Positions 12,419 to 27,568 are shown, counted from the first letter of the stretch. The stretch: 64,000 bases of DNA from Onchocerca volvulus (GCA_000499405.2 HG738137.1:23938422-24002421), one strand, 5' to 3'. Program-made: numbers and translations. The notes: a model not told the origin generated them from the letters alone.

Positions 12419-15400
12419 TCAAATATTTCTGTAGCAGTTTCGAAATTTACTATGCTTAATTTGCCTGAAATCAGGCGCTATGAAAAGAGATTGAAAACAC
12501 GTACAAGAATGCTTTTGCTTCTCTCAGTGCTTCTCGTACAGCGGGAGGATAATCTTCGGCTTTTATAGATTTTACAAGACAGTATGAAACGTATTTAACT
12601 GGAACCCATCGCCTACAAATAAAGTTCATTAGAAAAATGAATAATATTATTCGATTCCACTAAATATTTTCAAAAATTATTAATAAGGATGGATAAAGTG
12701 AAAACTTTATGTGATTACATGAAGAGAATTAAATTAAAAAACTATCATTTCTCCAGCCCATACAGAATTTTGACTAAAATTAAAATCGGTAAGGATAGTA
12801 AACGCTAAAATCAATATCCAAATTTTTTCGTTGGTCATATACAGTTGTGAAAAAAAAAAATGAATTCGAATTCGTAAATGAAAGGAAGTCATTAATGGTT
12901 CAATTTTCTGCGCATATCCAAAGTTTCTTTCAGTTATTCCAATTTTTGTTATTATTGACTGAAAAAAATTTCTTCATTCAAATCCTCACCAATTTTTCTG
13001 GCCATCAAAATACAAGACCAGAACATATTGCGTGTAATCATGTGGTTTTGCGCTAAACATTTCGTCTATTGGTAAATCATCTAGCAGAACCTGAAATTAT
13101 GACAAAATATTTTGAAAAGAAAAAAAACACTGCTTCGAAATGAAACAAGTGAATATATAATTTCTGATAATGGTCTATTACTAGAATTAAGTCCTTAAAA
13201 ATTAAAAACCATGACAATTCTGAAAACTTACTCTCATTCGTAAATCGATGACTCTTCCAATTTTACGTTCGTTATTTTCTGTTATCCAAACAATATCGTC
13301 ATGTTGAAATTCACATGCTACTTCAACTGTTTCTGCAATGCCTTTTTAGATGAATAATTTTAGATGACATTTCTTCAACAAAATTCGAGCCGACACCCGT
13401 CACCATTTGTTTGCAATAAATGTTATGCGTTATCATAGGACAAATGAAATATCTATTTCACATATTTCAAGCAAATAAAGAAGTAATGCCATATATTCAT
13501 ATATTGATCAGCGAAAATCAATTGGGCAAATCCATCGATTCCCTAGCCGTTGAATAGAGAACGAGAGATTTATTTTTGTACGGAAACTCATGAAAAGCAA
13601 TAATATTAGGTCTTGCTGTCATGATTCCAACAGGAACAGAAAAAATGGCACTTACGGGAACAGATTTACTATGGCACATTATTTATTTCGAAGAATTTAA
13701 AATTGCAAGTCTGCCTAAAATTCAGTGAAATACAATTCATTAAAATTCACTAGAACATCAAGATTTTTGCAATTTATTAAGAATCAAGACATTACCAACA
13801 GGACGTTCCGCTGGTAGTGATGGTATTATTCTTCGAGATTTTCTTGTGTTTCTTCGTCGTCCTCGTCGAAGAGGCATTTCATCTTCAGCAGAACTCGATT
13901 CTTCCATTGTGGAAGTATCAGTTGTCAAGAATTTTGGACTTTTCAGTGGACTGTTTCTGTAAGTCATGAATGACTCTACAGCTGAAAGAAAAAAAAAATT
14001 AGCAGAGATCAGCAGTTATATAAAAAGAATTTCAATCTCATTTATCTATATTAATCACAATGATATGGTAAAATCATATTCCGCACGGCTACTCTAGAAG
14101 CAAGTAAGCAATGATAAATTGATATTTTTATCTAGCAATATGACATGAGCTAAGAAATATGGAGAATTTATAATACTCATGCTTAAACTGGCGAGAACCG
14201 AAGAATTAATATTCATGCTTAAACTGGCGAGAATCGAAGAAAAGAACCGGAAAAAAAAAGAACCTAAAACATCATGGTTGTATTTCAGTAAAGCCAAAGT
14301 CATCTTTTCCCACGATAATTGTAATAAGTGATATTTATCCTATCTACCTAGATTATATCTGGGACGCTTTGGTGTAATGCTGTCGTCAAAAGTCCGCAAA
14401 GTACGTTTTCGAGTTGATATTCTTGTTGGAGCCGTCTTTTCACTTTTTGAATTACGACATATTGATGTTCTTCTCTGTACAAAATCCATTCTTTCATCAT
14501 TTTCCTCTTCGTTACCAACTTTCGAATCTTCGACAGGTGCATATGATATGCTTGATATCGTTTTTAATACTCCATTTGCCTGCATAATATTTGAAATGAA
14601 ATTAAAAAAAATTTTTTTAAAGATAAAAAATATTTTTTATTTCGTATGTTCACGAGTTTCTTACCGTTTTCTTTTTTTCGTATATTCATTTCAATCGGCA
14701 ACTTAAGATATCAGTAATCGAGAATAAATTTTCTAACAAAAACGATCCAAGGCAACTTTTGCAAAGGAAATGAAAAATTTCCGTCCATTTGTTCACATAA
14801 AAGTCATCGGTAGCAATTGTTATCTTTTTCAGTGCTGATCAATCCAATAATTCATTAGCTTACTTCTAAAGATAATCTATCTGCTTGGCTTGTGTATTGT
14901 ATTTAACAGTTAGAGACAAGAAATCAGAAATCAATGTCTATTAAAGTATGACTTAATAAAGAAAATTAAATTGGAATATTCCTACCAAAGTGAGAGCTTG
15001 TACGTCTTTTTCAGCAGCTCTGAAATACTTCAAACCAATGCGATGCAATCGATGACCGTATTTCCAGAAAAATTCATTATGCCGATTAAATGTTGAACAG
15101 TTGTTCATCATTAGCGTAAAATCAGATTTGAGTTGTGAGAGGTTCTTGTAATCACCTTTTGCAAGTTTCCTATCAAAATATGTCATGTAACTTTTGTTAT
15201 AGATAACAGGCAGATATAATTTTGTTATTTCTGGAATTGTATCAAAAATCATAAAGAAAAATTATAGACTTACTTTTGCATGGTAGACAAATCCATTGGA
15301 TTTTTGATAACGGTTGAATAACCAGGCACCTCTTTTTCCGTTACTGGTTTCGCAAATACCTGTAGTGAATACTTTTTTAATGAAAAGTTGCACACGAAAA

Positions 15401-18400
15401 AGTAAAGAGAAGAAACTTGTGCATTAAAATAAGAAGTTTCTTGATATTCAATGAACACATATAAAATTAGCAAGAGAAAGAAAAAGAAACAGAAGAAAAA
15501 CTTCTAAGTTTTACAATTTTTTGGAAAAAACAATCTATCATTCGTATACAAATATTTTTTTATTTATGCTTGAATGAAAATATATATTACAGGACTTACA
15601 TCACTGTAATCTTTGCTAGAAATCTTCTCGATTACTTCATCCATTATTGTATTCAACGGTTTTGTCAATCGATTCAACAAGGAAGCTGTCGAACCGTACT
15701 GTAATGAAAAGAGAAAGTTAACAGAAAATACTGAATTATTTGAATAGAAATAAATATTTAGTGCCAACAAAATAATCGTAAAATTTCAAATCACATACAG
15801 ACCAAATCTATCTTATCTTCTAATTGAACACTTCAACTTACCAAAAATGAAAAACAACTTACAAATTCCTTTTTCATCTTTTCTCGTTTTTTTACCAACT
15901 CGCATAATAAGCGAACACGTTCAAGGTTTGTTCGCAGCAAAAAATATGTTCCAGTCTCACTAGCATGCGTCTCCCGTCCAGATGTCGGAGAAGTGTCAGC
16001 AGATTTAGGAAGTGTTTTGCTATGCTGAAAAACAAGCCTATCATCATTCAATTTTTTGACTTTAAACTCTTATTACCTGGAAATTCCTTCTACAATCATT
16101 CTTGAATCACTACATATCAGTTTTGGAATAACTTTTTTGTTCATTTTTCTAATTAATATTCTTAGCACATAGGAAAAAAAAAGTTAACCATATCACTGCT
16201 AAATTCTATAATAATATTTGCTTTTCTTTAGCAGAATTTGTTGAAAGTTTTTAAAAAATTACAATTTCAAATGACTACTCACGATTAATCTTCGTAACAG
16301 CGGTACTCCGAATCGTGACTTTCTTTTCAACGACCAATAAGCAACGATGTAACGAATCACACCTTCACTTATATTCGCTTTCTCGCATATTCTTTTTAGA
16401 CTGCAAAGAGTAAACACATTAGAAATATGTATGAATATTAGCAATGTGAATTTTTCAGAATTTACATTTTGAATGGTAAAATTTAAGAGGAAAATTATTC
16501 TTTGTGAAAATGGCAGAATCTCGAAGGTCTATTTGCAAGAATGATCCTCATTTAACTATAACATATTTCATTCTCTATTCATTCAACCATATTCATTTAA
16601 TTATAACATATTTCATTCTCTATACTTTCCAAATTAAAATACACAAACGACACAGCAACAAGGCAAAAAATGTACCTTTCGTGTGGAACAGTAGGAATAG
16701 AAACCGGTGGAATAACTGCTTGACTGGCTGCTAATTTTTCACGTGCTTTTTTCATCATTTCATCCTAAACACAATCTAGATGTTAAAAAAAAATCATTAT
16801 TTTGGATCGAAAACGAAAATTGAACAGAGCTGGAATTCAAAATAACTTTTTATTGAAGATGAATAAGCAATTCAGAACATACCACTTTTTTCTTTTGCTT
16901 GGAAAAATCACTTCCATCATTTCTGGAAAAATATAATCACTTATCAGCAATTTAGGGTCAGGATTGTATGCTTCAGTCTTAAAAAAGTTTTCAGTGCAAG
17001 TGTGACTGCAAGATGAATACAATCCTTTCCAGATTTTTAAAGTGGCTGATAATTCCAGTTATCATAACCGCAGTTTCTTTAGCCATATTCATTTAATTAT
17101 AATCCGAATTTTTCTAATCAAGATGTGAAAGATTCTACTGAAACACACTTTACAATATCAGTTGAATGGAAATGACAGAAGGATATATATCGTATTTCAG
17201 TGCCACCCTCACGTTTGGGATTATCGACTATTTCAGCTCGCATCTCCATACCTGCGGCATTTGCGCATGTCACGTGGAAGGAACGTGTACAACTTTTCTG
17301 AAGGAATTATTTAGTTTAGAAAGAAAAAATAAGAAAATATGCAGTAATTTTGAATGGAATTTACTAAAATCATCATAACAGCTCTCTTATGAGAACTTTG
17401 ACGTCAGTGCATTGTCCTAAATATCATTACTATCTTATATTAATATGTTTAGATTTATGCCAAAATTTCGGCATTTTTATTTAGCTCTTAGGTTAATGAA
17501 CACTTTTTTCAATCCAGTCTTAAATGTCTAAGATGCAGCATTAACCAGGAATTTCACAATGCTTTTTGTATAGCTGTTGCTATTTACTGTATTTAGATTG
17601 AATTTAGCAAAAGAGGTTAAATATTTTTAATATTGATTATTACTATACTACTACATAGTTTTTATTGCTAAAACGATTAATAAAGTTCTGTTTATTTCGG
17701 TTCATATATCGCTAGCGAATTACTTTATCCACCAATAGATTATTTGTCATACCTTAGAACACTGCAAACATGCTCCCACTTTTTGCTTGCATACAATACA
17801 TCTCAGCCGTTGTCTTCGTCTTAGTGAATTTTCAATTCCATCAATTGGTTCCATAAAGACACTGTTGGCAAAATGAACCTAAGAAATTTTCAATCAATGT
17901 AAATGCAAATACCCAAAAAGAAACATAAATAAAAAATAAAAGTTGAATCTTAACTTGAATCACACTTCTCTTCGATGAAATCTGAATTTTTATATCAAAG
18001 AAGAAAAAATCTCATAGATGAGAATGTTATTTTTATGATATTTTGTACTCTTAATTTGAATTATCAAGAGAACTAAAGATGATAAAATAAAAGATATATT
18101 CTATAGAACTAAAGACATTATCGTAACCTTGCTTCTCCGTGCGGTCCCTTATTCCTTTTAGGCCCATAATTTTTCTAAAGTGAAACAGGCTACAAATTAT
18201 TAATAATAACCTCATTCAGCCATAAGGCACAAACAACATGAGCCCAACGATTGTCAATTGTTTGCTTGAAGGCACCATGCGAACTTGGACAAAGTACACA
18301 TGATACTGGTTTCGATGGCGACATCTGACAACGACGACAAAGCCACTGACCTTCCGGAACATATGGCACCCCATAACAATCCTGAATTTTGATTGAAAAA

Positions 18401-20275
18401 TGGAAATAATTATTAACATCTTTGGAGTAAACAAAAGTAACGAATGCATATAAAACGATAAAAATCTAATAGAAAGCAGGAGAAAAAAAACTTAATAATT
18501 AACAGAGTTGAAGGACGAATAAAACATTCAAAGGGCTATTAAGTGAAAATCATTGGGATTGAAACGAATGTCGGAAAGTTATTGATGAAATACTTGAATT
18601 CAGACTAAAACGCTCCTTGTATCAAAATAGAAAAGTAAAATACTGTACTTGATGGACGGCAATATTGCACATATCACAGAAAATGATTTGATTGATATTG
18701 CTACCTTCCCCATCATTACAAACACAGCATACAGCATCCTGATCAACCATACATTTATAATTCCCATCACCTTTTGAGCACTGTAATATTTTACTGGTAA
18801 TAAAATAAAAGTTCACAAATCCAATCAAAAAGGGAGAGGGAAAATCTAATTCTCCGTATTAATTTACCAGTGGATTATAGGATATGCTAGACAGCAGATT
18901 GCATAAGATGGTTTAGATATTTTAGCAAGAAAAAAATCATATATTTCTCATCACTAAATGCCCAGAAAACTTTTCGCTAGAAGTCTTCAGAAAATGTCCC
19001 ACAGAATACTAATATAAATTAAAAACAGACATAAGTGACAAATGTTTTATAACTTTATTTCGATTTGAATCGTAAATTGTGATTCCTGAAATCCATTCAT
19101 TATTACTGTCTTGGAGTCATTTTAAGAAGCTAAACTGTAATGAGCATTCTACCGGTTGCAAATTAGGCGATGTCTTGAGATGTACAACTGCGCGATGTCC
19201 TCAGACATATAACTCGGCTTCGTAAAATGTGAGTGAATTATGATATTCCAGCTATATCATTTTTGGTCAAATTGTAGTCGATAATCACCAAAGGCATTTT
19301 TCAATTCTCAATAGTATATCTTACTTGAAAAAAACTTTCTTTTTCCAGACGATCCATTGCAATTTCAAAACTATGTACACTGAGACGTTCTTCACCAGCC
19401 TTCTCTAATTTCTTTGAAACAATGCTTAACCATTCCATATCCTGAAAAAAGCTTGATGAGTCTTATCTAAAATTACTGGAAATCCTATAAATCTATAAAG
19501 AGCAATGAGAACATTTTTTAAAAATTCAGGTATTTAACAATGAAAATTAAGACATTTTCATAAATCAGTATCATTAACAAATGAAGTTAAAATAAGACAT
19601 AATATTTTGAGAATATTGAACCTGAAAAAGAAACCTCCTCATCAACATCATATTCCAGGATACTGTCCATTTCTTCATTTAGTCTCACACGATATTTGAT
19701 ATATGCTTTAGGTATTTCAAATTTTTTGGGTAACAATGGCTTAAATGACAGCCTACGAACATTTACTTTAGGTAATGTTGCAGCTACTCCACTGGCCTAA
19801 AATTGTTGAGACGTATAACATTGAGACTGTTTTAAAAAAAACAAAAGATGCGAATAAAATCTATTACTGAAGTGACTCCGAACTTGCATCTTTTATTGAT
19901 TGGATATGTAATTAATACAAACAAAGTAGAAACATAATATGATTCCAAAGATTCAAAACAAAAGATGCTGCGACATACTATTAAACTACAATTAAATATG
20001 AAGGCATTAAATTCTCTAACGAGAGCTGAACTAAACGCATTAACAGAACGGCGACATTCTTTACTATAAGCATTTATAGGTATTTGCTCATCTCATAGTA
20101 TGAAACTATAGTGAACGTGATCAAAAATTACCTCGTTATATCTTGCCAATACCGCATTGCTTTTTTCCTCAACTAATAATTGATCATCAGTGACAAAGTT
20201 TACAGCTAGCGGTTGCATAACATTGATACGTACAGTTCGCCCATCTATACATGTATTCAATACACGGTCCAACAT
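12419..20275 (-). CDS. lin-49: BRPF-family bromodomain/PHD/PWWP chromatin reader
   Basis: Scaffold and reader of MYST-type histone acetyltransferase complexes, nuclear. About 850 codons in 20 exons: 20132-20275, 19635-19796, 19325-19441, 18649-18780, 18211-18381, 17753-17878, 17154-17297, 16883-16922, 16676-16764, 16283-16400, 15863-16024, 15600-15698, 15274-15359, 14986-15169, 14348-14579, 13796-13981, 13232-13332, 12990-13090, 12505-12612, 12419-12464 (stop TGA). Domain order: EPL-like N-terminus ([23 protein letters not shown]), PHD1 beginning CCVCNDGEG with [11 protein letters not shown], knuckle and extended PHD2 ([30 protein letters not shown]), an arginine/lysine-rich segment, bromodomain ([17 protein letters not shown]; acetyl-lysine-site Asn in NRHNEFF), a basic low-complexity linker, and a C-terminal PWWP-like module. 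TTTTCAG lies 8 bases before the ATG, a likely spliced-leader acceptor. The family is secure; single exon edges may be off by a few bases. Confidence 0.93.
14171..14242. repeat. 36-bp tandem duplication in a lin-49 intron
   Basis: Two adjacent 36-base copies (14171-14206 and 14207-14242) share CATGCTTAAACTGGCGAGAA and differ at a few positions. Confidence 0.85.
16549..16623. repeat. Direct repeat of 30 bp in a lin-49 intron
   Basis: The 30-base segment at 16549-16578 recurs at 16594-16623 with one difference; the core is ATAACATATTTCATTCTCTA. It sits between coding exons. Confidence 0.8.
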
Positions 20276-20287
20276 TTCCTATTCTGA

Positions 20288-21657
20288 AAATAATATTTTT
20301 AAAACTGAAGTGCAAAACTGTAAAATTTTTCAGCTTTGAAACTAGCTCATTCAAGTAGTTATTTTAAACAATAAAAAAAACTTCAAATATTTCTTTCCTT
20401 TTCTGAATGAGAACAAACTGATGTAATATAATCGAAAAACGCCTAGTTTCTTTTTGTACAGTCTAGATTTTCCGTATGGAAAAAGAATCCAATATGACAT
20501 AGTAGAATAGCATAGAATAATTTTCGATTATCATTAGTTTAACCATTTAATAAAATAGCATTTATGAACTAATGAAGTATGGTATCATTTAAGACTTTGC
20601 ATCTAATGTCTCTGACAAAAAAAGAAAAGAAGCTTTCAAATTTTATACAAGACAAATATGCTAATACAACTTCTCGACATATTTTCTTCACAAGTTTTGC
20701 AGAAATATGTCAACGCATCTTTTCACAGAAGTTTTTACAATGTAATCATAATAATTAAAGTAATCTTATAACGGGAGCTAAGTCCTGAAATCATATTACA
20801 AAATTCGTTATTTGGGGAAATCGCCGTTTCGGTCCAAATAGAATTTATACGAAAGAAATAATGGATATATTAATGTGAAACAAAATGAGCAAATTTTTAC
20901 TATCCGATCGAATATATATAATCCTGTTTGCAATTAAAGGGATGTGTTATTGATTGGTTTAGAAACTCATCTACAATTCTAGTACAACTACAGTAAAACA
21001 ACAGTGCCATAAACTGAAGCTCGGACGAGAAGCAGCGACGGTAGCGAGAATGGGACTGTAGACAAAATATAACGTCAGGCCACGATACCGCATTATATTC
21101 GAGTACAACAGAAAATGCGCGCGTTTCTTTGTATGATGTGGATTTTCTGCGTAAATGAGTGGATTGGGTTAAAGGTCATGACGGGTTTTGTGAAGTTTGT
21201 CGAATTCTAGTATATGATGTGGAACAACAAAAAATTTAATGTCTAATTCAAATGCGATCATTTTATGTTTTTCTCTTCCCTTTGCTCATTTCTAATTTTG
21301 AACTATTATTTGCTTCATTTTTCACCAATTATTATGCATTTTATACATTCCATTCGGACACCATTATTAAAAATCCTACGTCTGACATGCCGAAGTCTCT
21401 ATAACTGGGCAACTTTTTGTTTTTTTGATTTTTTTAACGGATGAATTTCGTATTTCTATGCCGTTACTTTTAAAATCACTTTTGAGTAATGTTAACTCAG
21501 AAATGATTTTAAAAGGAACGGTATGGAAATATGAAATGTTGTTCTATGCACATGAATATTCGGAAGGAAACGGGATTTTTGTAATAGTATTTAAATTTAT
21601 TCATTTTTATTGTTAAATCTTATGCATTAAAATGTTAATTGATGTGACGTTACATTC
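20288..21657. promoter_or_regulatory. Divergent promoter region of lin-49 and rad21
   Basis: About 1.4 kb separate two head-to-head genes, each with a likely spliced-leader acceptor next to its ATG. Around 21000-21180 the base composition is richer in G and C than the flanks, which may mark the shared promoter. No coding exon or specific factor site was recognised. Confidence 0.5.
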
Positions 21658-21674
21658 AGCTACTCCTTGAGAGG

Positions 21675-24600
21675 ATGTTCTATGCCCAGTTCGTTTTATC
21701 GAAAAAGGGTCCATTAGCCAAAATTTGGCTCGCTGCACATTGGGAGAAAAAATTATCAAAAGCACAAATTTATGAAACAAATGTGCAAGATGCTGTGGAT
21801 GAAATATTGAAACCTAAGGTTGGTTCTTGATCAACTCTTTACATCAAGCAAATAATTTAGTATCCAGTTTATGAAGTTTATGAAGTGGACATTTACAACC
21901 GTATCAGCAGAGTCTAACTTCCCTATTTTTTCTCTTGTTGAAGCGACTAATAAATAATTTTAAGTCAAAGCCAAGAAATTTGCAAAATCCAAAAGAAGGG
22001 TGGAGTAACAACTGTTTGTAAATTTTTTCTGAATAAGTCAATTTTTATAGGTTAAAATGGCCCTACGTACCACGGGACATTTATTGCTGGGTATTGTGCG
22101 GATATATTCGCGCAAAGCGAAATATCTTTTGGCTGATTGTAATGAAGCATTCCTCAAAATTAAAATGGCATTTCGCCCAGGTCAAGTGGAATTGGATGAA
22201 GATGGACAACAGGCTGCAACTGCTGCTATAAATCTTCCAGAAGTAAGCTTTACTTGACTTATATTCTGGTGATCCTTATTTCTATTTATTGATATCGTGA
22301 TTTAATCATTGAGAACAAATATCCGTTACTTCATGTTACTGTCAAAATTTTAGGTTTTTCATGATTTTGACGCTGCTTTACCTGATTTCAATGAATTGGA
22401 CATGCATACACAAATTCATGTTAACCAAAGTCGAATTGATGATATTACTCTGAAAGAAGATCTTATTCCAGAAGCTACAGATATGCCTTTTGGAGGGGAA
22501 TTTGGGGTACTTTTGATGATGATTCATTTGTATTATTTTGAATTTGGATTTGTTTATATTGAACTTTTGTGATTTATTTCAAAATTTTTTCGATTTATAT
22601 CCAAGTTTTCAGCATTCATAATTCAAATAAGTGCTTTCAGGGTGATGATTTTGGAGAAAGTGCACTAGGTTTATTCAGTGATGTTAACATCGAAGAAGCT
22701 CGTGAACGTGTATCCTATGCTCCAGATGCAGAGATCAGTAGATCTGGAGTAACGCTTCTGGAAGAATCTGAACCAAAACCGATGGATGTTGATATTGCTG
22801 ACCACCTTGGAATGCCGATGCCAGATGACGATTTTGGCGATTTCCCCGCAGACAATATGTTGGACGGTAAACTTTTTGACCGATCTGCAGAATTCAGTGA
22901 AGCATATTCAAATTGTTCTTAAAAGATCAGCAATAGAATTAAGAACATCATTACTTCGGATATGCGTGGGCTTTGTGAAATGGTTCACTCATCAGATGGT
23001 TTCGTCAAATCAATCCTTTTATGAGTTTTTCAGTATTTTCCATTCTATATGATTTGATAAACATTTTATCTTTTATAAATTTGGCTTAAAATTTTTTAAA
23101 TGAAATCTGAATGAGATTTATGATGAGTATGATAAAATCTTTCATATTATTGCAGAAGTGATTTTCAATGAAAGCGAATTGGCAAAAAGTTTAGATGCAA
23201 TGGAAGCACCAGGGGCTGAACATGATATTCCGATGGAAACAGAAGATGTCGCAGCGACGGCTATAGCAGGGCTTGTAATTCCTACTGCTGGTACATTGTC
23301 TGATTATTGTGATCATTAGATTCATTAGTTCTCACTAATGCTAATCCTTGCTTTAGGTGGTCTTACCAGTGAAAGTTTCACTCTTGAACCACTGGATGCA
23401 GCTGCCGTTGCTGTAGCTGGAATCGAAAAGCCAGGCAGGCCGAAACGTAGACGTCGTTTGATAGTTGACGAACAAAAGAATATTTCAGGGGATGAAATGA
23501 AAGGAAATATGGCTGATTACAGGTGCATGTCACAAAATGATTCTGTTTTATTTTTTGCTTTTTTTCTCATTATTCATTCGATTAAAACTAAACTTGACTA
23601 GTATCTTTTTTTTTTTTTTTCTTTAGTTAGGTCTTTATTCTGCTTATTGCTTTTGGCAAAAAAAATACTTCATATATATTCAATGTATTGAAATGTAAAG
23701 ACGAAGTATCTAAATTTGATTTTATTCCAAACTCAATAGTTTTTGAAAGTCATTATAGAGACACTTTACAACTCTTGGATCTTGCACCACCCACAAGGAA
23801 ATTAATGAGACTGAAAGAAACTGGAACTGCGGATAAATTATTTGCCATCCCAGGTTGTGCATATCTGCGAGCGGAAAATCTTATAAAGGTAATTTCAGAG
23901 GAAAAAAAATCAAAAATTATGTCATGTTTTGTTTGGACTCAATATACTTCTTAACGCTGAAATTCTTCCTCTTTTTTCATTCGAGAGATCATTCCAAAAA
24001 TTTGTTCTGCAGAAGAAATCACATGAAATATTCATTATTAGTTATGGACAGCAACAATTTTATATATTATTTTATAGTTGTACCGGTCTAATCTTGTTTA
24101 TCGTGTACACAGTGCAAGCGCACTCACAGGGGACGAAATACGAAAGGATTTGGAAATGGCAGAACATGTTGACGATAACATCGAGCCCGAAGGCAGCATT
24201 GTTTTGGGACTTTTGGTACAAATTTTTTGAAGTTTTATGATATTAAAAATGATTTTATTCTGTCTTTTCGGCCGTCTGTTTCCCCAAAAGATTCTGTTTA
24301 AATTCTCTTCAGAAACAGCAAAAATTGTTTCAGGAGGACCGCATGGATGACTTTGATGATGTGGGAATGGCAGCAATGTCACCAGACGAGATGGGACAAT
24401 TAGAAGCAATCCCAGAAGAAGAAGTGCCGATTGCACCAGAAGAAATGTCCATTAATAAAGATGTGTTCACGAGTCCTGAAAGAAAAAAAGAGCGGAAAAG
24501 CCGAACTGAAGTATTACTCTACATTTGTTAAAATTCAAAAATTTCTAGTTCGATAAATCTCCATTTTCATATTTTTAATTTATTTTTTAATTAGATCAGA

Positions 24601-25172
24601 AAGAGTCATTTTGATTTACAGCGAACAATAGATGAAGATGAGACAGGAGCTGATGGTGAAGATGAGCATAGGTGGACAAAAAGAACACAAAATGTTCTGA
24701 ATTCCATTTCAGCTAAAGTTAAAGCTTCTGTTGATGGAAAGGTACGTTTCTCATTACAAATTTTTATTCACTGGACAATCACAGTGTGATGAGGTATGAT
24801 ATAATTTAAATGCAGATTCGCATGTAACATTTTGATACAAAATAGTTTTTATTTCCAGTGGTCTTCGGTTGAAAACTAGGAATCCTTCCTTGTATTGTAG
24901 TAACAGATTATTAGAAAAAAGTGAAGTATATATATATATAACGCATGCATTTATATTTTTTAAGAATATATTATACATATATCAAATACATTATTTAGAT
25001 ATTATTCACTGATCTTCTCACGAAAGGATCAACGCGAAAAACCGCTGCTCAAAAATTTTCCATGTTGCTTGTTTTGAAAAAATGGCAAGCGATTGATGTG
25101 CAGCAAGCAGAACCATATGGTGAAATTATAATTTCAGCTGGACCAAATATTACATCTGCAGTATCTTCCTAA
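21675..25172 (+). CDS. rad21: RAD21/SCC1 cohesin kleisin subunit
   Basis: The kleisin that closes the SMC1-SMC3 cohesin ring; nuclear. Eleven exons give 593 residues in a continuous frame: 21675-21818, 22051-22242, 22354-22506, 22641-22866, 23156-23290, 23357-23522, 23759-23888, 24078-24215, 24334-24510, 24595-24741, 24999-25172. The N-terminal SMC3-binding domain starts [20 protein letters not shown] and includes [20 protein letters not shown]. The middle is acidic with a basic patch ([12 protein letters not shown]) and the conserved [11 protein letters not shown] segment. The C-terminal winged helix ([20 protein letters not shown] ... QAEPYGEI) would bind SMC1. A separase site was not assigned. 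The start follows family identity, with an upstream ATTCAG acceptor 16 bases away. In C. elegans the closest paralogs are scc-1 and coh-1; I cannot tell which this matches. Confidence 0.95.
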
Positions 25173-27564
25173 CTTTACCTCCTCATTACTTTTATCTTTT
25201 CTAAATTTATTTATGTAAAAAAGAATAATTTATGTTATTTGATGTAGAATGAAGAATCGATTTCATGCAATCTTCTAGGATTTAAGATTATGGGGATCAT
25301 ATTAACATGAATTAAATGTTACAATATTTTTGATACCACATTGAATGTTTGGGTTAATTAGGTCAATTTAAAGAATTGCCAACTAATAGTTTTGTTCTTA
25401 TTCTGGGCATAAATTCATCAAAAATCAGTTGATAGTGATTACAACCACTTAGTACATTTGTGCATTGCGAATTTTTTTTGTTTTTCCAGAGCCGTGCATT
25501 ATTTGTAATACCATCAGATATAGCTTCTATTTTTTAATAGCTGTTGTATTGTATCCGCTAATCCTCCATTCAAGATATATTTTCGAAATGTTTTTATCCA
25601 GAACGATTATGAATCGTAATTTTAGCATATTTTAATATGCATCTTTTGTTTTCTTCATATTCAACTACTATCGTTTTTTTTAAATGTCTTTCTTATTACC
25701 AAAAGTTTATGCACTACTTCATGAGTTCTTGGATTTTTGCAAAATTACGAGCCGAAGTTCTTTTGCTTTATGCTTGCTTTCCTAAGATTTATGAGCTTCA
25801 GCTTCCATATTACATGAGGGATTTGAAATGCGGTGTCACATTTTATGTAAATTGTAAATACCGCACAATCATCTTCTGTAAATGAGCATTAAGCTATACT
25901 CTTTTAAGTTTTATTTTCACGAAATCATCAATGACATGAATAGTTGTATAATTCGCAGTTTTATTCATTTTATAATTAGCTTAGCTATAAACTGGAGACA
26001 TTAGTCTCTTCATGATATATATTTTTTAAATTATCATATATTTATTCTAATTTCCTTAATAATGGTAGGAAAAGTCATAATTCTTACTGCTGATCTCTTC
26101 ATAGAATTTTATTAACTGTTTCACTTTCTTATCCGTTATTTTCATATGCTCGCATACAACTGAGTGTATCGAATGATTAAAAAATTTATATACGTTTACA
26201 TTTTCATACTTTTTGTACATTTCTTATTTATATTTTGATTCGACAGAAATAAATTATGCTTCGTTGATATGTCTTTCCGCAACATTTATTAGAAATAATT
26301 TACGCCAGCAAAAATAAAAATCAAAAATTTCGAGAATAAATTGATGGCAAAAGAGAATGAAGGATTGCTAGTTTTTGCAATTATTCTGGCGCGTGATCTG
26401 AAAAAGAGGGATAGAAAAATCAGGAAGATGAGAGCTTAAATTTATCAGTCAATACGTTAGTCAAGCAAAAGTTATGGATGATTTATTGTTGCTTGTTTCC
26501 CAACCGGTCTAATGTGTTTTTATAAAGTTTGCCTCATATAAATTCGTTGATTTGAACATGATTTCAATAAATTTTGAGATGAGTTAAGAAGAGAAGACGG
26601 GCGAACTTTTTAAGTATAATTAAAAAATATAAATTTGCTCAATTTTATTTCGATGCTGCAATTTTTTGTAGCATTAAAATAAATTGAATGACTTTAATAG
26701 TTAGAATTAATGGTGGGAATTGTGGAAGCATAGGAGATTAGTTAATTTTAGCAGTAAGACATTTAAAAAAGAAAATATGAATTTTTTTTTTTTAAACTAT
26801 TTGAAAAAATTAATGTGTATATTGTTTCGTTATAAATGTCACAAAGTATTACTTACTTCATCATCATGAGTTAGTTTATTTTAAATTTGAAACTGTCGTG
26901 AATATTTGGGATATCTGATAAATCACGCAAAACTATCTAAAGTAATGGTTTTCGTTCTAAATGACTAAATGACGAGATAGATATTTGGTAGATTTTGTTT
27001 TAAATGAGAATGAGTTACGACGGGATGGATCTCTGGTAAATCACATAAATGTCGAGAAATGATAATGTATTGTAACATTGAATTATTCTTTTACGGACAA
27101 AAATAATACAAGATATAAAGCCTAATAATAATTGATAAGCTATATAAATGTTGTATAAAAAAACGTAATAATAATAATAATAATAATCAAATTTTCATGA
27201 AATATTAATTAATAAATATAATTTCAAATAATGAACATGAATAAATAGAGTAACATATTACATCTGCAAATTGCTAAGATCAGTTGTTTGGGATGAGTTA
27301 TTAGGATGATATTGAAAACGTTGCCGCTGTTGATGGATTTGAAATTTCGAAAGATGGATTTAAAATTTCGAGAGATGATGCTATTCTCATCCGGCTGTTT
27401 GTCTGACAATTTCGTTCCGTTCATTAATTAATAACAATGAAAGAGGTAGTTAGATTGAACGAGTTAAAAGATTGTTATTAGTGCGAAAGAGCATGTGGCA
27501 ATTATTTGTATTTCATTTCAAAATTTACTTTTTTTTTTTTTCTTCTTTTTAATCCAAATTTTCA
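25173..27564. other. Intergenic region downstream of rad21
   Basis: About 2.4 kb of AT-rich sequence holding the rad21 3' UTR and the region upstream of the next gene. The longest open frame (25637-25885) has no coding features I recognise. Loose repeats with the theme GATATTTGG...GTAAATCAC occur around 26900-27060, and a short AAT/TAA microsatellite lies at about 27166-27188. Confidence 0.6.
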
Positions 27565-27568
27565 GCAA

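Noticed and set aside
23627..23758. Earlier start for the seventh rad21 exon (open frame around 23688).
   Set aside because: The phase does not fit, and the acceptor at 23758 gives [17 protein letters not shown], which matches the family.
25637..25885. 82-codon plus-strand frame after rad21.
   Set aside because: AT-rich, no family features, lies in the probable 3' UTR.
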